From the NCBI GenBank assembly GCA_002104945.1, contig MCFH01000028.1, positions 1-64,000 on the forward strand: 64,000 nt of DNA, written 5' to 3'. Origin of the DNA: Piromyces finnis. Its lineage: Eukaryota; Neocallimastigomycota; Neocallimastigomycetes; Neocallimastigales; Neocallimastigaceae. Shown here in pieces: positions 52,595-64,000 of this stretch. Below the pieces are notes generated by a model. The model did not search any database. It saw only the letters and a program-made list of their open reading frames with translations, and was not told where the DNA came from. Numbering within the stretch: position 1 is the first letter of the stretch; each line of letters opens with the position of its first letter. The translations under genes and the position numbers were made by a program.

Positions 52595-54766
52595 GATTTT
52601 TCTTTTTTTTCTTTCTCTTCTTTAATTAAATTTATATATATATATATTTTTTTTTTTTTTTGAAGACTATTTTGAAAAATGATTAATTATTAACTTCCAT
52701 TAATATTGCAAAATATTAATTTATATTGTTATAAATAAATTTGACCATACATGTTAATATATATATATATATTTTTAAATTATATTTATATAATTTTAGT
52801 TATTTTTATACAAAAAATAGCTATAGTGGTAGGTATAATAGAATGACAAATTTATAAATTATTTGAAACAAAGTACTTGATATAATAGTTCTTTTTTATT
52901 ATCTTTATTTTTCAACTTTTTTTTTTTTCTCTTTTCCTCTTTCTTTTTTCTTTTCTCTTTTCCTGGAGTAAAAAGGATAAATTAATTTATTGGTATTTAA
53001 AGTTCGAGGATTTCAAAATAATGAATTTCGAGAATTTTAAACTTTAATTATTATTATATATTAATATATGGTTTAATAAAATGTTTTCTTTTATTAAAAA
53101 AAAAAAAAAAAAAACAAGTTGAATTTTAATTTCTATAAATGAATTTCTTTATCTTCGATAAAAGTAAAAATTATTCTTTTATTTGTAGTAAAGAAACTTT
53201 TTTTTTTTATCTTATTGTTGTTGATAGTAAATTTTATTTTTTTTAAAATTAATTTTTGTATTTTTATTTAATTGTTCAAATAAACATTATGATATTGTTA
53301 AAAAGTGTTAATGATTTTTAATATTTCTATTATATAATTTGATTTCCCTTTATAATTATTATTATTTTATTTCTTCTTTTATTTCTTCTTCTTCTTTTTT
53401 TACTTAAAATTTTATTATGATTTTTAAAATGGAATTCCTTTTTTTTTGTACTATAATTATTTAAATTATAATTACTTATACTAATATTATTATTATATTA
53501 TTATTGGTAAATATTTATCTTATGAAGAAATTTAATAAACAATTTTTTTATTATTAAAAATGAATGGAAAATACAATTTAATTCTAATATATTGATAATA
53601 AACTTTTAATATGTTACAGCCATAATAAATTTTATATGTCCTATAAAAAAAAAAAAAAAAACACTTGAAGCTTTTTGGAATAATTATAATAAAATGCTTA
53701 TTTTACTTTGATAATATTATTTAAAATTCATTATATTTTTAAAAAGAATATTGAATTTTATGAGCTACAAAAATACTTTATTTAATAAAGGAATAGTGTA
53801 ATTTATTTCATTTTAATCCTCCCTTTTTAGAGTTTAATTTTTTTATTATATGAAATAAAGTTTGGTGTAAAAAATTTTAAAATTCATCTTAATAAAAAGA
53901 AAAGTATTTATAAGCATAACTAAAAATAGTTCAAGAAGATAATAATCATTTATTATTTTATTTATAATATTTGATAATACACATACTTTTAAAATTTTAG
54001 TATTATTAACACATTTTGAAAATATAATTTTTTAAAAAAAAATATTTATATATTATTTTTCTTTTTTAAAATAAAACCATTAATATATATATATAAAAAA
54101 AATAGTTTCATGGGAAAATAATTTAAATTATAGAATGGAGACAAAAGAAAAAATTGTATTTTTTTTTTATTTTCTTATTGAAAAACAAGCAATGATAATT
54201 TTATTATTTTATAAAAATATTAATTTACTTTATTTCATTGCAAAAACTTTATATTTTGTTAGTTTGAATAAAAGCAAAACAATTAAAACTCTTCAATTTT
54301 ATATAGATAATGATATATCACTATTATATCCTTTTAATAATAATTTTTAATTCATTGCTCATTTAAACTAATAATGCTACTTTCTAACATTATGGGTTTT
54401 TTTTTTTTTTTTTTTTTTTTTAATAAATATTTAAAGATGTTGTATCAATTAAAAAGACTTAAAAAATATTTTATTAAAAAACTTTTTTTTTTTTAATTTA
54501 TCCATTAATTATTATAATTTATTAATAAATAAAAAGTCAAATATAATGTTATATTATAATGGTTATGATTATGATTATTTATTAATTATTGATTTAATTC
54601 TTGTTGTTATAAAAAAATAGGTTATGGTTATTATTATGGCTATTATTTGATGATTTAATTAGCATATTAAAAAAAAATACTTATTATTATTATAAGATTA
54701 AAAATGTTATTAATGTAATTTTGAAAAGAAGAAGAAAAAAAAAATGGGGTTTTATTTTTTATTATA
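52595..54766. other. Intergenic, AT-rich
   Basis: Promoter side of the hybrid receptor gene at the left and 3' flank of the HDHD5 gene at the right. A 71-codon plus-strand ORF at 54135-54350 (METKEKIVFFFYF..) is the only candidate and is treated as doubtful. Confidence 0.5.
54135..54350 (+). CDS. Doubtful small ORF, 71 aa
   Basis: The ORF starts METKEKIVFFFYFLIEKQ and is rich in Phe, Ile, Leu and Tyr, with a more normal second half (SLNKSKTIKTLQFYIDNDIS). No family is recognised and no intron or partner exon was found. It could be a remnant of a larger gene or chance in T-rich DNA. Confidence 0.15.
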   Translation: METKEKIVFFFYFLIEKQAMIILLFYKNINLLYFIAKTLYFVSLNKSKTIKTLQFYIDNDISLLYPFNNNF

Positions 54767-56679
54767 TCAATTTTCATTTTCATTTAAAAGATTTTCTTGA
54801 GATAATATAAATTTAACACTGTCTAATACATTATTTACAACAGTTTTTGCAGGATAGTTTTTATCATTTTCACCAGTTTTAAATACACCAGTTCTAACTA
54901 AAATAGAATGCCAACCATAATTATTTGCCCTAATGTACACATATATATTAAGATATATAATATTACATGTTAGTTTATGATATCAATCTATATTTGGTGA
55001 TATTATTAAGGAAATTTTTCCTTTTTTTATTTTTTAATATTAAATGTATAATTAACTTATTCTAATACTAAAATAATGTTTTATTTATTAATAAAAATTA
55101 CCCTAAAACATCAACGGATGGATTATCACCAACTGCATATATATTAGAAATTTCTTCATTCAAACAATTTTTAGAAAACTTTTCCAATAATTCTTTTGTG
55201 AAATCATATGTCTTTTTTTCTGGTTTGCCAAATTGAATAATATCAATATCTTTTTCAGTTAATTCCTTTTATATAAAAAATATGCAAAAGATAATTATTT
55301 TTTTGTTGTTAACTTTTTTTTCGATTATTTAATAAATAAACAAACCTATAAATAATATAAATAATATTATCGTTTAATAAATTCTTACTTTGAAAAGTTT
55401 TGTAAATGCCATTTTAAAAGCACCTTGTCCAAAACGAGAAAGTGGGAAATCATTGGACCATAATAGATCAGCAGCAGCAAAATAACATGGTACAGCTTGC
55501 TTTTCATATGGTATTTGTTGGGTTCCAAGTTTACCATTTTGGGAACGTAAAATATCACATGCAATTTGTATATCTTGACCCCACTGTTATTTTTAATGGA
55601 ATATAAAAAATAATGAAAATAATATTATTAATAATGATATTAAATTAATTAAATATGAATAAACATTTTTAATTTTTGTGAATTTTAATTTGTATCTATG
55701 ATAAATATCAAAATAATTTTAAATAATTACAGTGTTTGAATCATTAAACATAAGAACAGCTCCAAATTGTTCATTATCTAAATCATATGGACAATCCAAT
55801 AATTGTTGGTCTTCAAATGGCCAAATAGAGGGTCTCCAAGATATAATTTCTTTTGACAAAATTGGTTTTTTAAATCCATAAGATTTAGCTACTTCTTTAC
55901 ATGAATCTATTATTAAAAATAAATTTTAAATAGTAACTTAAATTTTAATAATACAGTTGACTTTAACTTTTTATCATTTTTTTTTTAGAAAAAAAAAATT
56001 ATTATATTATATAGATATATTATAACATCATAACATATTATATCCTATTATTTTATAATAAATGTTTGTTGAAAAAAAAAAAAAAAAAAAGAATATTACC
56101 TGGACCAATAACTAAAACTAATTTATTTTTTATTTCATCTGATATAGTTCTCATTGGTGAATGACCTAATACAACTTGTTCTTCACGAATTGGCACTTGA
56201 AAACGTTGGGAAAGTTCTTGAGCTTTCTTTTTTTCTGTTTTACCACCACCATTAGTTAAAAACATATATGGAATGTGTAAAGTATTAAGAAGTTTTAAAG
56301 TCTTAAGTGTTTCAGGTAATACATTTTTACCCTTTACTAATACACCATCAATATCAAAAATGATACCAGGTTTTTTATGTTTAGTTACATTAAGGTTAAG
56401 TTTAAGATCAACTTGAGGAGTTTGAATGTTTGCTTGTTGTTGAGGGTTAATTAAAATGTCTATATTTTTAATATCACTGTCGTTTGAATTTTCAATTTTC
56501 AAATTTGGGTTATTAACATTTAAATTTAAAGTATTAGGGGTGGCTGAAGGAATTTCCTTGTTAGATTTAGCATTATGAAATTGATTTATCAACAATTTGT
56601 TAATGCAAGATTCCAATGTTAAGGTATTAATAAGTTTAATACCATTATTTTTACAGGAATTTAATATCATAGAATTCAT
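54767..56679 (-). CDS. HDHD5/CECR5-type HAD-superfamily hydrolase, probably mitochondrial
   Basis: Five exons (56679-56100, 55906-55731, 55583-55389, 55265-55102, 54929-54767) join in frame through GT..AG introns to 425 aa, close to the 423 aa of human HDHD5. HAD motif I is IIFDIDGVLVKG (about 110) with both aspartates, motif II is FLTNGGG, the Lys motif is QFGKPEKKTYDF, and the final acidic motif is AVGDNPSVDVLGANNYGWHSILVRTG. The cap region WGQDIQIACDIL and the segment AADLLWSNDFPLSRFGQGAF match the CECR5 pattern (WGRDIQ.., DLLW.., PRFGHG). The N-terminus is Asn/Leu/Lys-rich with few acids and could be a mitochondrial leader, which fits the family; the Asn/Gln linker that follows is a dictyostelid insertion. 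The substrate is not known. Confidence 0.93.
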
Positions 56680-58860
56680 TTTGAATTTTGAATTTAATAT
56701 AAAAAATAATTATTTTTAAAGGTAGGGATTTCTTTTATACAAATTGTAATAATTATTAATTATATGTATTTTTTTTTAATGTATTCCTTGTTTTTGCGTT
56801 TGAATATAAGGAAAGTGCTAAAGGTTTCAAATATACACTATTGTAATATTACAAGTTTTAAAAGGGAAAAAAAAAACTTTTTGTAATATATTTAAACGTT
56901 TAAATATTTTATTTTATATATAATTATAATTATTAATAAGTTTTAATTATAGCAATTAATAATAATAATTACAATAAATAATTTTGTATTGTTTTGAAAA
57001 TCGTACAGCTTTTAAGTATTTAATAATAATGAGTATTATATAAAGAATATTTATTTATATACTATATATAATAAATCCTAATTTAATTATTATTTTTATT
57101 ATTATTATAAAAAAAATATTTAATATTTATTTTATTTCTATCCATAATTTATTATTTTAATACTTTACCTTTTCCTATTATTATTAAATAATAAAAGCTA
57201 TTTTTTCTTTTATTATTGCTAATAAACAAATTATTATTTATTTATTTTTATTTTTTTTTTTTTCTTTCTTTTGATGATATTATTATTTTTTAATTTAAAA
57301 AAAGTATTAATTTAAAAAAAAAAAAAAAGATAAAATTTTAATATTCCGTCAGGTTTAGTTTTTTTTCCTTTTAATTGATTCCTTTTTCCTTGTTGATTAG
57401 ATAAATTGATTTTGCAATTATTTTCGTATATTAAAATATAATGTATTGTATATTATATTAAAATATATATTTAATTGGTTAATATATTAATTTATTTATT
57501 ATAAATTTATATGTGGAATCTTTTTAATCTTTAACCATGCTTATGATTTTAATTACAAAACTTTAATTATAATTATTTAACGTAATAAATAAAATGTAAT
57601 TTTTTTAATAATAAAATAAAAATAAAATAAAAATAAAATATATATATTTAAAGAATAATCAAGTCAAAAGTATTTATAATTTTAACATTTAAAGAGTGCT
57701 CTTTTTTTTTTTTTATACCAATCTATCTTTATAGTATACTCAAAAAAGATGATTATAAAAAGATATATATTAAATTAAGGGATCAATAATGAAAAATAAA
57801 ACATATATTATTTATATTCTATTCTATTATAAATTAAATAGGATTAAATATGTTACAGAAAAATTTGATTTATATAATTGTGGATAATATTTAATAAATA
57901 ATAAATAATATTTAATGAATGAATGAATAAATAAATAAATAAATAATAATAATAAAATAATAAATAATAAATAATAAATAATAAAATAATAAATAATATA
58001 TTATATAATATATAATAAATTATTTTTTCTTTTTTTTAGTTAAGAGAAAACATTTATCATATTCTTATGATGATATAAAAAGTGCTATAATTGTAAATTT
58101 ACAATAATAAAAGATTACATGTCAATAGAATGTTATAAAAAATGACTCTTTTCTTTTATAGTTATATTAAATAAATTCAATAAAAGGTAGAAAAGATACT
58201 TTAATTTTTTTTTTAAAAAAAACTAAATTTAAAAACTTAAAAATTCAAAATATAATTTTATTATTAAAATTTTTATCATTTCAAATAGTTATAGGTAAAG
58301 TTTTGTTCTTAGGTTAACATCTAAGTATTAATGAATTATTTTTACCTAATATCCTAATATACAGTTATTAAATTTCTAATAAATATTAATGGATAAAATT
58401 ATTTTAATTAAAAGTAGATAAAACATTTCTATATAGTATATTTTATAAATTTATATACTCATATTAAACTGATGAAACTGTTTTATATCTTATAATTATG
58501 CCAATATCTTTATATAATTAAAACTAATTTGTTAAAATTATACTTTATACTAATATCTTTAACAAATATATATAATATACCTTTTTCTATATTAGTTGCA
58601 GTTAATGAAATTTATATATATATATAAGTTTTTATTTTTTTTACTATTTAGCTTTGTTTTAAAATCAATTAACCATTTATTTGTATCCGGTTTTTTAAAT
58701 AATAAGATTAATATAAAACATTTATAATAATAGTGGTTATAGTATTACTGGTAATATGCATAGATTTATATGTATCATTTATAATAACAGAATAATTACA
58801 CAACCCAATTGATGTATTGGGTTGTGTAATTCTGTATAAAGAAAGTGGACATAATTCACC
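56680..58860. other. Intergenic, AT-rich
   Basis: No supported gene. Contains short AAAT/AATA arrays (57,915-58,010) and a GC-containing hairpin at 58,800-58,829, listed separately. Confidence 0.5.
58800..58829. other. Hairpin-forming inverted repeat (ACACAACCCAAT / ATTGGGTTGTGT)
   Basis: A perfect 12-bp stem with a 6-nt loop. Outside the stem the arms stay related (ACAGAATAATTAC versus GTAATTCTGT) with an offset of a few bases. Four G-C pairs in a row of stem make it stand out in this AT-rich DNA. It lies just upstream of the ankyrin pseudogene. Confidence 0.8.
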
Positions 58861-58869
58861 ATTTTCATC

Positions 58870-59891
58870 CATATAACATTTAGATAGAACATTATTAATT
58901 AAACCTTGAAATACAATTCAATTATACCCTATTGTTCATCTTGGGTACAGATTGGATAATACTTTGATAAACCAGGATCATTATAAAATAAAGATTCAGA
59001 AGTAATAAAATATCTTAAAAAATATAATTTTTATAACGACGGTAATTTTAATTCTGATAGTATTAAATTATTGATTTATTTTATAATTAAAGATAATACT
59101 AAACGTATACCTTATAGAAATGAAATGTTGGAAAGAGTATTGAAAGAATTATTTGAAAACTAAAAGTATGATAAATATTATGAAAGTAATAATTATTTTA
59201 AATTTAATAATAATAATTTTAAAGTTACTATTATATTATAAAAAATAAAGTTTCCTTTTCAAAAATAGAATTTAATAGTTTATTACGTGAGGAAAAAGAA
59301 AGTAAATGTAATTCTATAGTTAATTTTAATATATTAGAAAACCCTGAATTTCTAGATATGAACAAGTATTCTTATCTTGACGAATTTAATCCTTTGTTTA
59401 TAACTTGTTTTAATACCTCTGATATATTAATGAAAACTATGGAGCATATACAGGAATAAAAGATAATAATAATAACACGGTATTACATTATGGAGCTCAA
59501 CTTGGTAATAATATGTCTTTAATATTACCTTTAATAAAAATGAATATAATATTGATGTAATAAATAATAAGGGAGAAACTCTATTACATTGGGCTTGTAA
59601 AAGCTATAATCGTGAGAGTGGTAAGACAATGATAGAATTACTAAAACTTGGTGTTGAAGCGGATAAACGAGATAATGAAGGTAATACACCATTAATAAGA
59701 TTATGTCATCAGGTTATTTTTGAACATGAAGTATTAGTTTTACTTGAATATGGAGCAGATGTAAATAAAATCAATAATAAAGGTGAAACACCGTTAATAG
59801 CAGCATGTATAGGAAAGCACATTATTTAAAGGTTAATATTTCAAGTAATAATGAAGATGAAACTAAACGTTCTACTGTTGTTGTTAATTAG
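58870..59891 (+). pseudogene. Ankyrin-repeat family pseudogene
   Basis: Conceptual coding blocks in several frames add up to a dictyostelid ankyrin-repeat protein. From about 58,995 the frame reads DSEVIKYLKKYNF.. to a TAA after KELFEN (about 59,161), then continues KYDKYYESNNYF to another stop. KVSFSKIEFNSLL.. to ITCFNTSDILM (about 59,250-59,430) is followed by a frame change to NYGAYTGIKDNNNNTVLHYG, then another to NIDVINNKGETLLHWACK.. The ankyrin signatures GETLLHWACK, GNTPLIRLCH and KGETPLIAAC are clear, and an open stretch remains at 59629-59829. A last shift restores VNISSNNEDETKRSTVVVN and a TAG at about 59,891. At least two in-frame stops and three frame changes make a functional product unlikely unless the assembly is wrong. 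Confidence 0.8.
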
Positions 59892-61238
59892 TGAAAGAGA
59901 AATTATATATATTTATTTATATTTGTATTATTAATATGTTTTAATCCCATCCATGATGATGGTAGTAAATAACCATCATTTGACAAATTATAAATTTATT
60001 TTATTTTTTTTATAATAATCTTAATTTCTATTTTTTTTTTCCTTATTTATTAAAAAAATTTAAAAATTTTTAAATTTTAGATATATTTGAAATTTATTAT
60101 AAAATAATGTTTTAATTTATTATATTAAACATCTATAAATATTTATAATATATTGTAATATATTTTAGTTTGAAAAAAAATACTAAAAATCAAAATATAT
60201 TAATATACTTCACCAATAAATTTATTTATATTATTTCAATTTATTTAATATATTAATTTACTTTTATCAAAAAAAAAAAAAAAAAAAATAAATAAATAAA
60301 TAATATTATAAAATTTATAATTTCAACAATAATATAATAATAGTGAACTAGTAATAAATTATTGGTGATATAGTTAATATTTCATCTTTAATCATTTTTA
60401 ATTCATAAAAATCATATCGTATTTGAATTAAAGATGACAATTAAATCTATTTAATGCAATAATTACTAGTGAAATTAGAATAGAAATATATAAAGATTAT
60501 TTATAAGGAATGAAATATACATGAAAATTAATCTAAAGATCTAAATATTATATCCATTATATATTATATCCATTGCAGAAAGGCATAAAGGAAACTAGAT
60601 TATTAAATAATAATAAAAATAGCAACTAAAATAATTTTCACTATACCAATCTAAGAAAATTTAATATTAAATTCAATAAATTTTGATTAAATATATATAA
60701 ACGTCAATTTTTATTATATATTTATATAAAATCTTTTTATTAATAAGTCATCAAGCAATATTTTTTACACATTAAATTTATATATAAATAATTCAAAAGA
60801 CACAAGTAAATTTAAAAAGAGGTATGTTAACATTTAAATATTTTATTCCCAATGAAATATTAAAATTTTCAATAAAATATTAAAACGAAAAATATCAATT
60901 AATAATAATAATAAGCCTATAAATATTAAATTTAACATAAAATAAAGAATAGATTAATTCATAATATAGTGATTTTAGCAATAATTTGTTAATAATAATT
61001 AAACCATATATTTTTCAGCAAATAAATAAATATTACAAGCTTTAGTTATTCAAAAAATAATTTTTTAAAATGATAAAATTATAAAATTTTTATATGGAAA
61101 CATTTATAAAAGAAGTAGTGTTTATTTTTTTTTTATTTTATCCATTTACTTATTTGCTTTTCTAATATAAAAAATGGTACTATTTTAAAATGGTTATTAA
61201 TTTTAAATTTCTTGTTTAAATTTAAACATAAATAGATA
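59892..61238. other. Intergenic, AT-rich
   Basis: No supported gene. Promoter side of the helicase at the right end. Confidence 0.55.
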
Positions 61239-64000
61239 ATGTCATCAGGAAGAACTGATCAATTTTTAACAGAATTAACACAATATAAAAAGAAATTAGA
61301 AAATTTTGAACCAGTAGAACCACTTGAATATCATGTTGCCAGTTTAACACCATTTGAAAGAAAGTATATACCTTCAGCATGTGAAAAATTAGGGGGAATA
61401 AAATGTGAAAAATTTGGAAAAGGCTCAGAAAAAATATTCAAAATCGTAAAAGTTGGTGATAGTTTGTCACATGCAGAAATTAATAAAATAAATCAAAAAA
61501 AGAGAAAACAACAAGCTGAAATGCCATCTTTAAAGTTACCAGAACAAGTAGCTTACACTTTAATGGAATTATCACAACATTTTCAAATGTTTAGAGATCA
61601 AGAAAAAAATTATAATTATTATAATAATCATGGTTTAATGGATGGATATGCAGTTAATTATGTTTCAGAGTATAATTTTCAAAACCAAAACTATCTAACA
61701 GAAGATACATCATATTATAATATTGAAGATACAGACATATCGGAAAATGCATTCACTGAAACAAGAAAAAAACTTCCTGTATATAATATGAGAAAAGTTA
61801 TTCTTGAAACTGTAAGAAACAATCAAGTGACAGTTATATCGGGTAATACAGGTTGTGGTAAGTCTACCCAAATTCCTCAATATATTTTGGAAGAATTAAC
61901 AAGACAGGGTAAACCAGGTACAATTTTAGTTACCCAACCAAGAAGAATTTCAGCAATTACTTTGGCTGACAGAGTATCACAAGAAAGATGTGAATTTACA
62001 GGTGAATCTGTAGGTTATCAAATTCATTTAGATTCAAAGAAAGGTCCAAGAACTCGTTTACTTTATATTACAGTTGGTATATTATTAAGAATGTTATTAG
62101 ATGATGAAAATATGGCAGGTTCAACTGGTGTAAAATTGAAAGGTGTTACCCATGTTATTGTAGATGAAGTTCATGAAAGAAATTTACTTACCGATTTTTC
62201 ATTAATTGTATTAAGAGATTTATTAAAAAGTAAACGTGCTGATTTAAAATTAATTGTCATGAGTGCTACATTAAATGCTCAACTTTTTTCTGATTACTTT
62301 AGCACTAATACCGTGAAAACACCGATTTTGGAAATTCCTGGTTTTACTTTCCCAGTTCAAGAACTTTATTTAGAAGATCTTCTTGAAAAAACTGGTTATT
62401 TAATTCCAGAAGATCAACATAGTGAAAATAGATTAATACGTCAAGGTCAAAGTATAAGATACAATATAACAAGAAAACCACCAGCTACAAAATCTTCTGA
62501 TCCAAAATTTTATGATTTTTGGAAAACTAATTATCCAAATTATTCAGAAGATACTGCCAGATCTATTTCATATTTGAGAACAGATAACTCTATTATACAA
62601 AAAATGTTAGAATGGGAATTAGAATTAATTGCAGAAACATTAAAATATATTTTTGAAGAACAAATATTTACACATAAAGTTCCAGACGATGTTGCAATAT
62701 TAGTATTTTTACCTGGTTGGGATGATATTAACCGTTTACAATATATATTAAGTCAGTATCCAATATTTATGGATCCAAATAGATGTATAGTATTACCACT
62801 TCATTCATCTGTATCTCCAGAGGCTCAAAAGAAAGTGTTTGAAAGACCAATGAAAGGTCAAACAAAGATTGTATTAGCTACTAATATTGCTGAAACTAGT
62901 GTTACCATTGATGATGTTGTATTTGTTATTGATTGTGGTAAGCACAAAGAAAAAATATATGATCCAGTTACCAATCTTTCCAATTTAGAAGTGACATGGA
63001 TTTCTAAAGCTAACTCTAGACAACGTATGGGTAGAGCTGGTCGTGTACGTAATGGTTATTGCTATAAACTCTATACCCGTAAGCGTTATCAATCAATGGC
63101 AGATTATCAAATGGCCGAAATTTTACGTACTCCGTTAGAAGAAGTATGTTTACAAGTTAAAGTGTTAAATTTAGGTATGGCATCTGACTTTTTATCACAA
63201 GCTATCGAAGCTCCACAAGAACTTACAATTCAACAAGCCTTACAACTTTTAGAGATTGTTGGAGCTATTGATAATCAGGAAAACTTAACAACATTAGGTC
63301 GTGCATTAGCTTTGATTCCATTGAACCCAAGAATTGGTAAAATGTTAATCTACGGTTCATTATACCACTGCCTTGATCCAGTACTTACAATAGCCTCTGG
63401 AATTTCTTACAGAGATCCATTTATTTTAACCAATCAAGTTGATCGTGATAAGGCCCGTCGTGTCAAACTTGATTTTGCCATGAACTCCAAAAGTGATCAT
63501 ATCGCAATATTGAATGCATATGATCAATGGGATCAATCTGAAAATAAAATGCAATTTTGTCAAGATCATTTCTTAAATTCTTCTACTATGGAAACTATGA
63601 AAGAAATGAAAGATCATTTAAAAAAGCTTATACTTAGTCTTTTTGGACTCATTACCTATGATGAACAAATCAACGATCCAGTAATTATTGAAAAAATTGC
63701 TAAATTAAATGAAAATTCTTCCAATATGGAATTAATTAAGAGTATTGTACTTAGTGGTGTCTATCCAAATGTAGCAAAGGTTCATTTACACATTAAAAAT
63801 TCAACTTCTCAAAAGAAAAAAGCAAATAGTGAAGGAAAATTAAAATATTTATTGGCAAAATCTGGTCAAAAAGTATCTATTCATCCTGTAAGTGTTTGTT
63901 TTGGTATGAAATTAGAAGAATTTTGTGATAGAAGTATTGATATTAATGGTAATGCTATTACACATGCTAAAGGAACAGACGAAGGTGGCTATTGGTTAGC
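61239..64000 (+). CDS. R3H-domain DEVH-box helicase (DHX36/YTHDC2-like), truncated by the window end
   Basis: The frame is open from ATG at 61239 to the last base, 920 complete codons without an intron. The N-terminus has an R3H nucleic-acid-binding domain (about 36-73: LTPFERKYIPSACEKLGG.., FGKGSEKIFKIV). The DExH core follows: Walker A GNTGCGKST (about 202), TQPRRISAI, DEVH (about 309), SAT (motif III), then the second RecA domain with ATNIAETSVTIDD and QRMGRAGR (motif VI). After this come the winged-helix and ratchet (HA2) part (LRTPLEEVCLQVK, ALQLLEIVGAID, LTTLGRALALIPLNPRIGKML) and the start of the OB-fold region. R3H plus DEVH recalls YTHDC2; DHX36 lacks R3H. Whether ankyrin or YTH domains follow lies beyond the window. 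Expected substrates are RNA duplexes or G-quadruplexes. Confidence 0.93.
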   Translation, partial: MSSGRTDQFLTELTQYKKKLENFEPVEPLEYHVASLTPFERKYIPSACEKLGGIKCEKFGKGSEKIFKIVKVGDSLSHAEINKINQKKRKQQAEMPSLKLPEQVAYTLMELSQHFQMFRDQEKNYNYYNNHGLMDGYAVNYVSEYNFQNQNYLTEDTSYYNIEDTDISENAFTETRKKLPVYNMRKVILETVRNNQVTVISGNTGCGKSTQIPQYILEELTRQGKPGTILVTQPRRISAITLADRVSQERCEFTGESVGYQIHLDSKKGPRTRLLYITVGILLRMLLDDENMAGSTGVKLKGVTHVIVDEVHERNLLTDFSLIVLRDLLKSKRADLKLIVMSATLNAQLFSDYFSTNTVKTPILEIPGFTFPVQELYLEDLLEKTGYLIPEDQHSENRLIRQGQSIRYNITRKPPATKSSDPKFYDFWKTNYPNYSEDTARSISYLRTDNSIIQKMLEWELELIAETLKYIFEEQIFTHKVPDDVAILVFLPGWDDINRLQYILSQYPIFMDPNRCIVLPLHSSVSPEAQKKVFERPMKGQTKIVLATNIAETSVTIDDVVFVIDCGKHKEKIYDPVTNLSNLEVTWISKANSRQRMGRAGRVRNGYCYKLYTRKRYQSMADYQMAEILRTPLEEVCLQVKVLNLGMASDFLSQAIEAPQELTIQQALQLLEIVGAIDNQENLTTLGRALALIPLNPRIGKMLIYGSLYHCLDPVLTIASGISYRDPFILTNQVDRDKARRVKLDFAMNSKSDHIAILNAYDQWDQSENKMQFCQDHFLNSSTMETMKEMKDHLKKLILSLFGLITYDEQINDPVIIEKIAKLNENSSNMELIKSIVLSGVYPNVAKVHLHIKNSTSQKKKANSEGKLKYLLAKSGQKVSIHPVSVCFGMKLEEFCDRSIDINGNAITHAKGTDEGGYWL

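Noticed and set aside
54380-54395. AACCCATAAT on the minus strand, resembling the upstream element of Dictyostelium small RNA genes
   Set aside because: No TATA-like box at the expected distance and no recognisable RNA downstream; single short match in AT-rich DNA.

Overview
The window is nuclear DNA of a dictyostelid social amoeba, most likely a group 4 Dictyostelium close to D. discoideum. The evidence is extreme AT richness, dense homopolymer A/T runs and (AAT)n arrays, short AT-rich GT..AG introns, AAAATG start contexts, mostly TAA stops, and proteins with Asn, Gln (CAA) and Asn-Met tracts. I saw no tRNA, rRNA, CRISPR array or intact transposon. All exon joins were worked out by hand from reading frame and splice-site phase; no transcript data were available.

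Layout. 2.5-4.7 kb (-): a type I DnaJ of the mitochondrial Mdj1/TID1 class. 7.8-8.9 kb (-): a six-exon LAMTOR1 (Ragulator p18) gene. 8.9-15.2 kb: gene-poor DNA with one decayed coding remnant. 15.2-16.2 kb (+): NF-YA, the CCAAT-binding subunit. 18.9-19.5 kb (+): an intronless DUF4291 protein of bacterial type. 20.4-24.4 kb (+): a large, acidic, disordered protein with several SUMO-interaction-like motifs. 27.9-34.7 kb (+): three intronless, nearly identical CAMK/MLCK-like kinase genes in tandem. 37.0-39.8 kb (+): a five-exon polyglutamine protein of unknown function. 40.6-44.6 kb (-): a nine-exon AP180/CALM clathrin adaptor with two repeat systems in its tail. 46.2-52.6 kb (-): an eight-exon receptor joining a BMP-like ectodomain, an EGF-like segment, one membrane span, a guanylyl-cyclase-type kinase-homology pseudokinase, a signalling helix, a histidine kinase and receiver domains. 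54.8-56.7 kb (-): an HDHD5/CECR5-type HAD hydrolase. 58.9-59.9 kb (+): a frameshifted ankyrin-family pseudogene. 61.2-64.0 kb (+): an R3H/DEVH helicase that runs off the window.

The genes do not form one pathway. Several serve membrane signalling and trafficking (LAMTOR1 at lysosomes, AP180 at coated pits, the hybrid receptor), others gene regulation or RNA work (NF-YA, helicase), and two are probably mitochondrial (DnaJ, HDHD5).

The points most worth pursuing are the pseudokinase-histidine kinase receptor, the roughly ten-copy F-x-x-I-M-A-Q-x-T-G motif in the AP180 tail, the coding-limited identity of the kinase trio, and the SUMO-motif-rich protein with its unresolved last splice.
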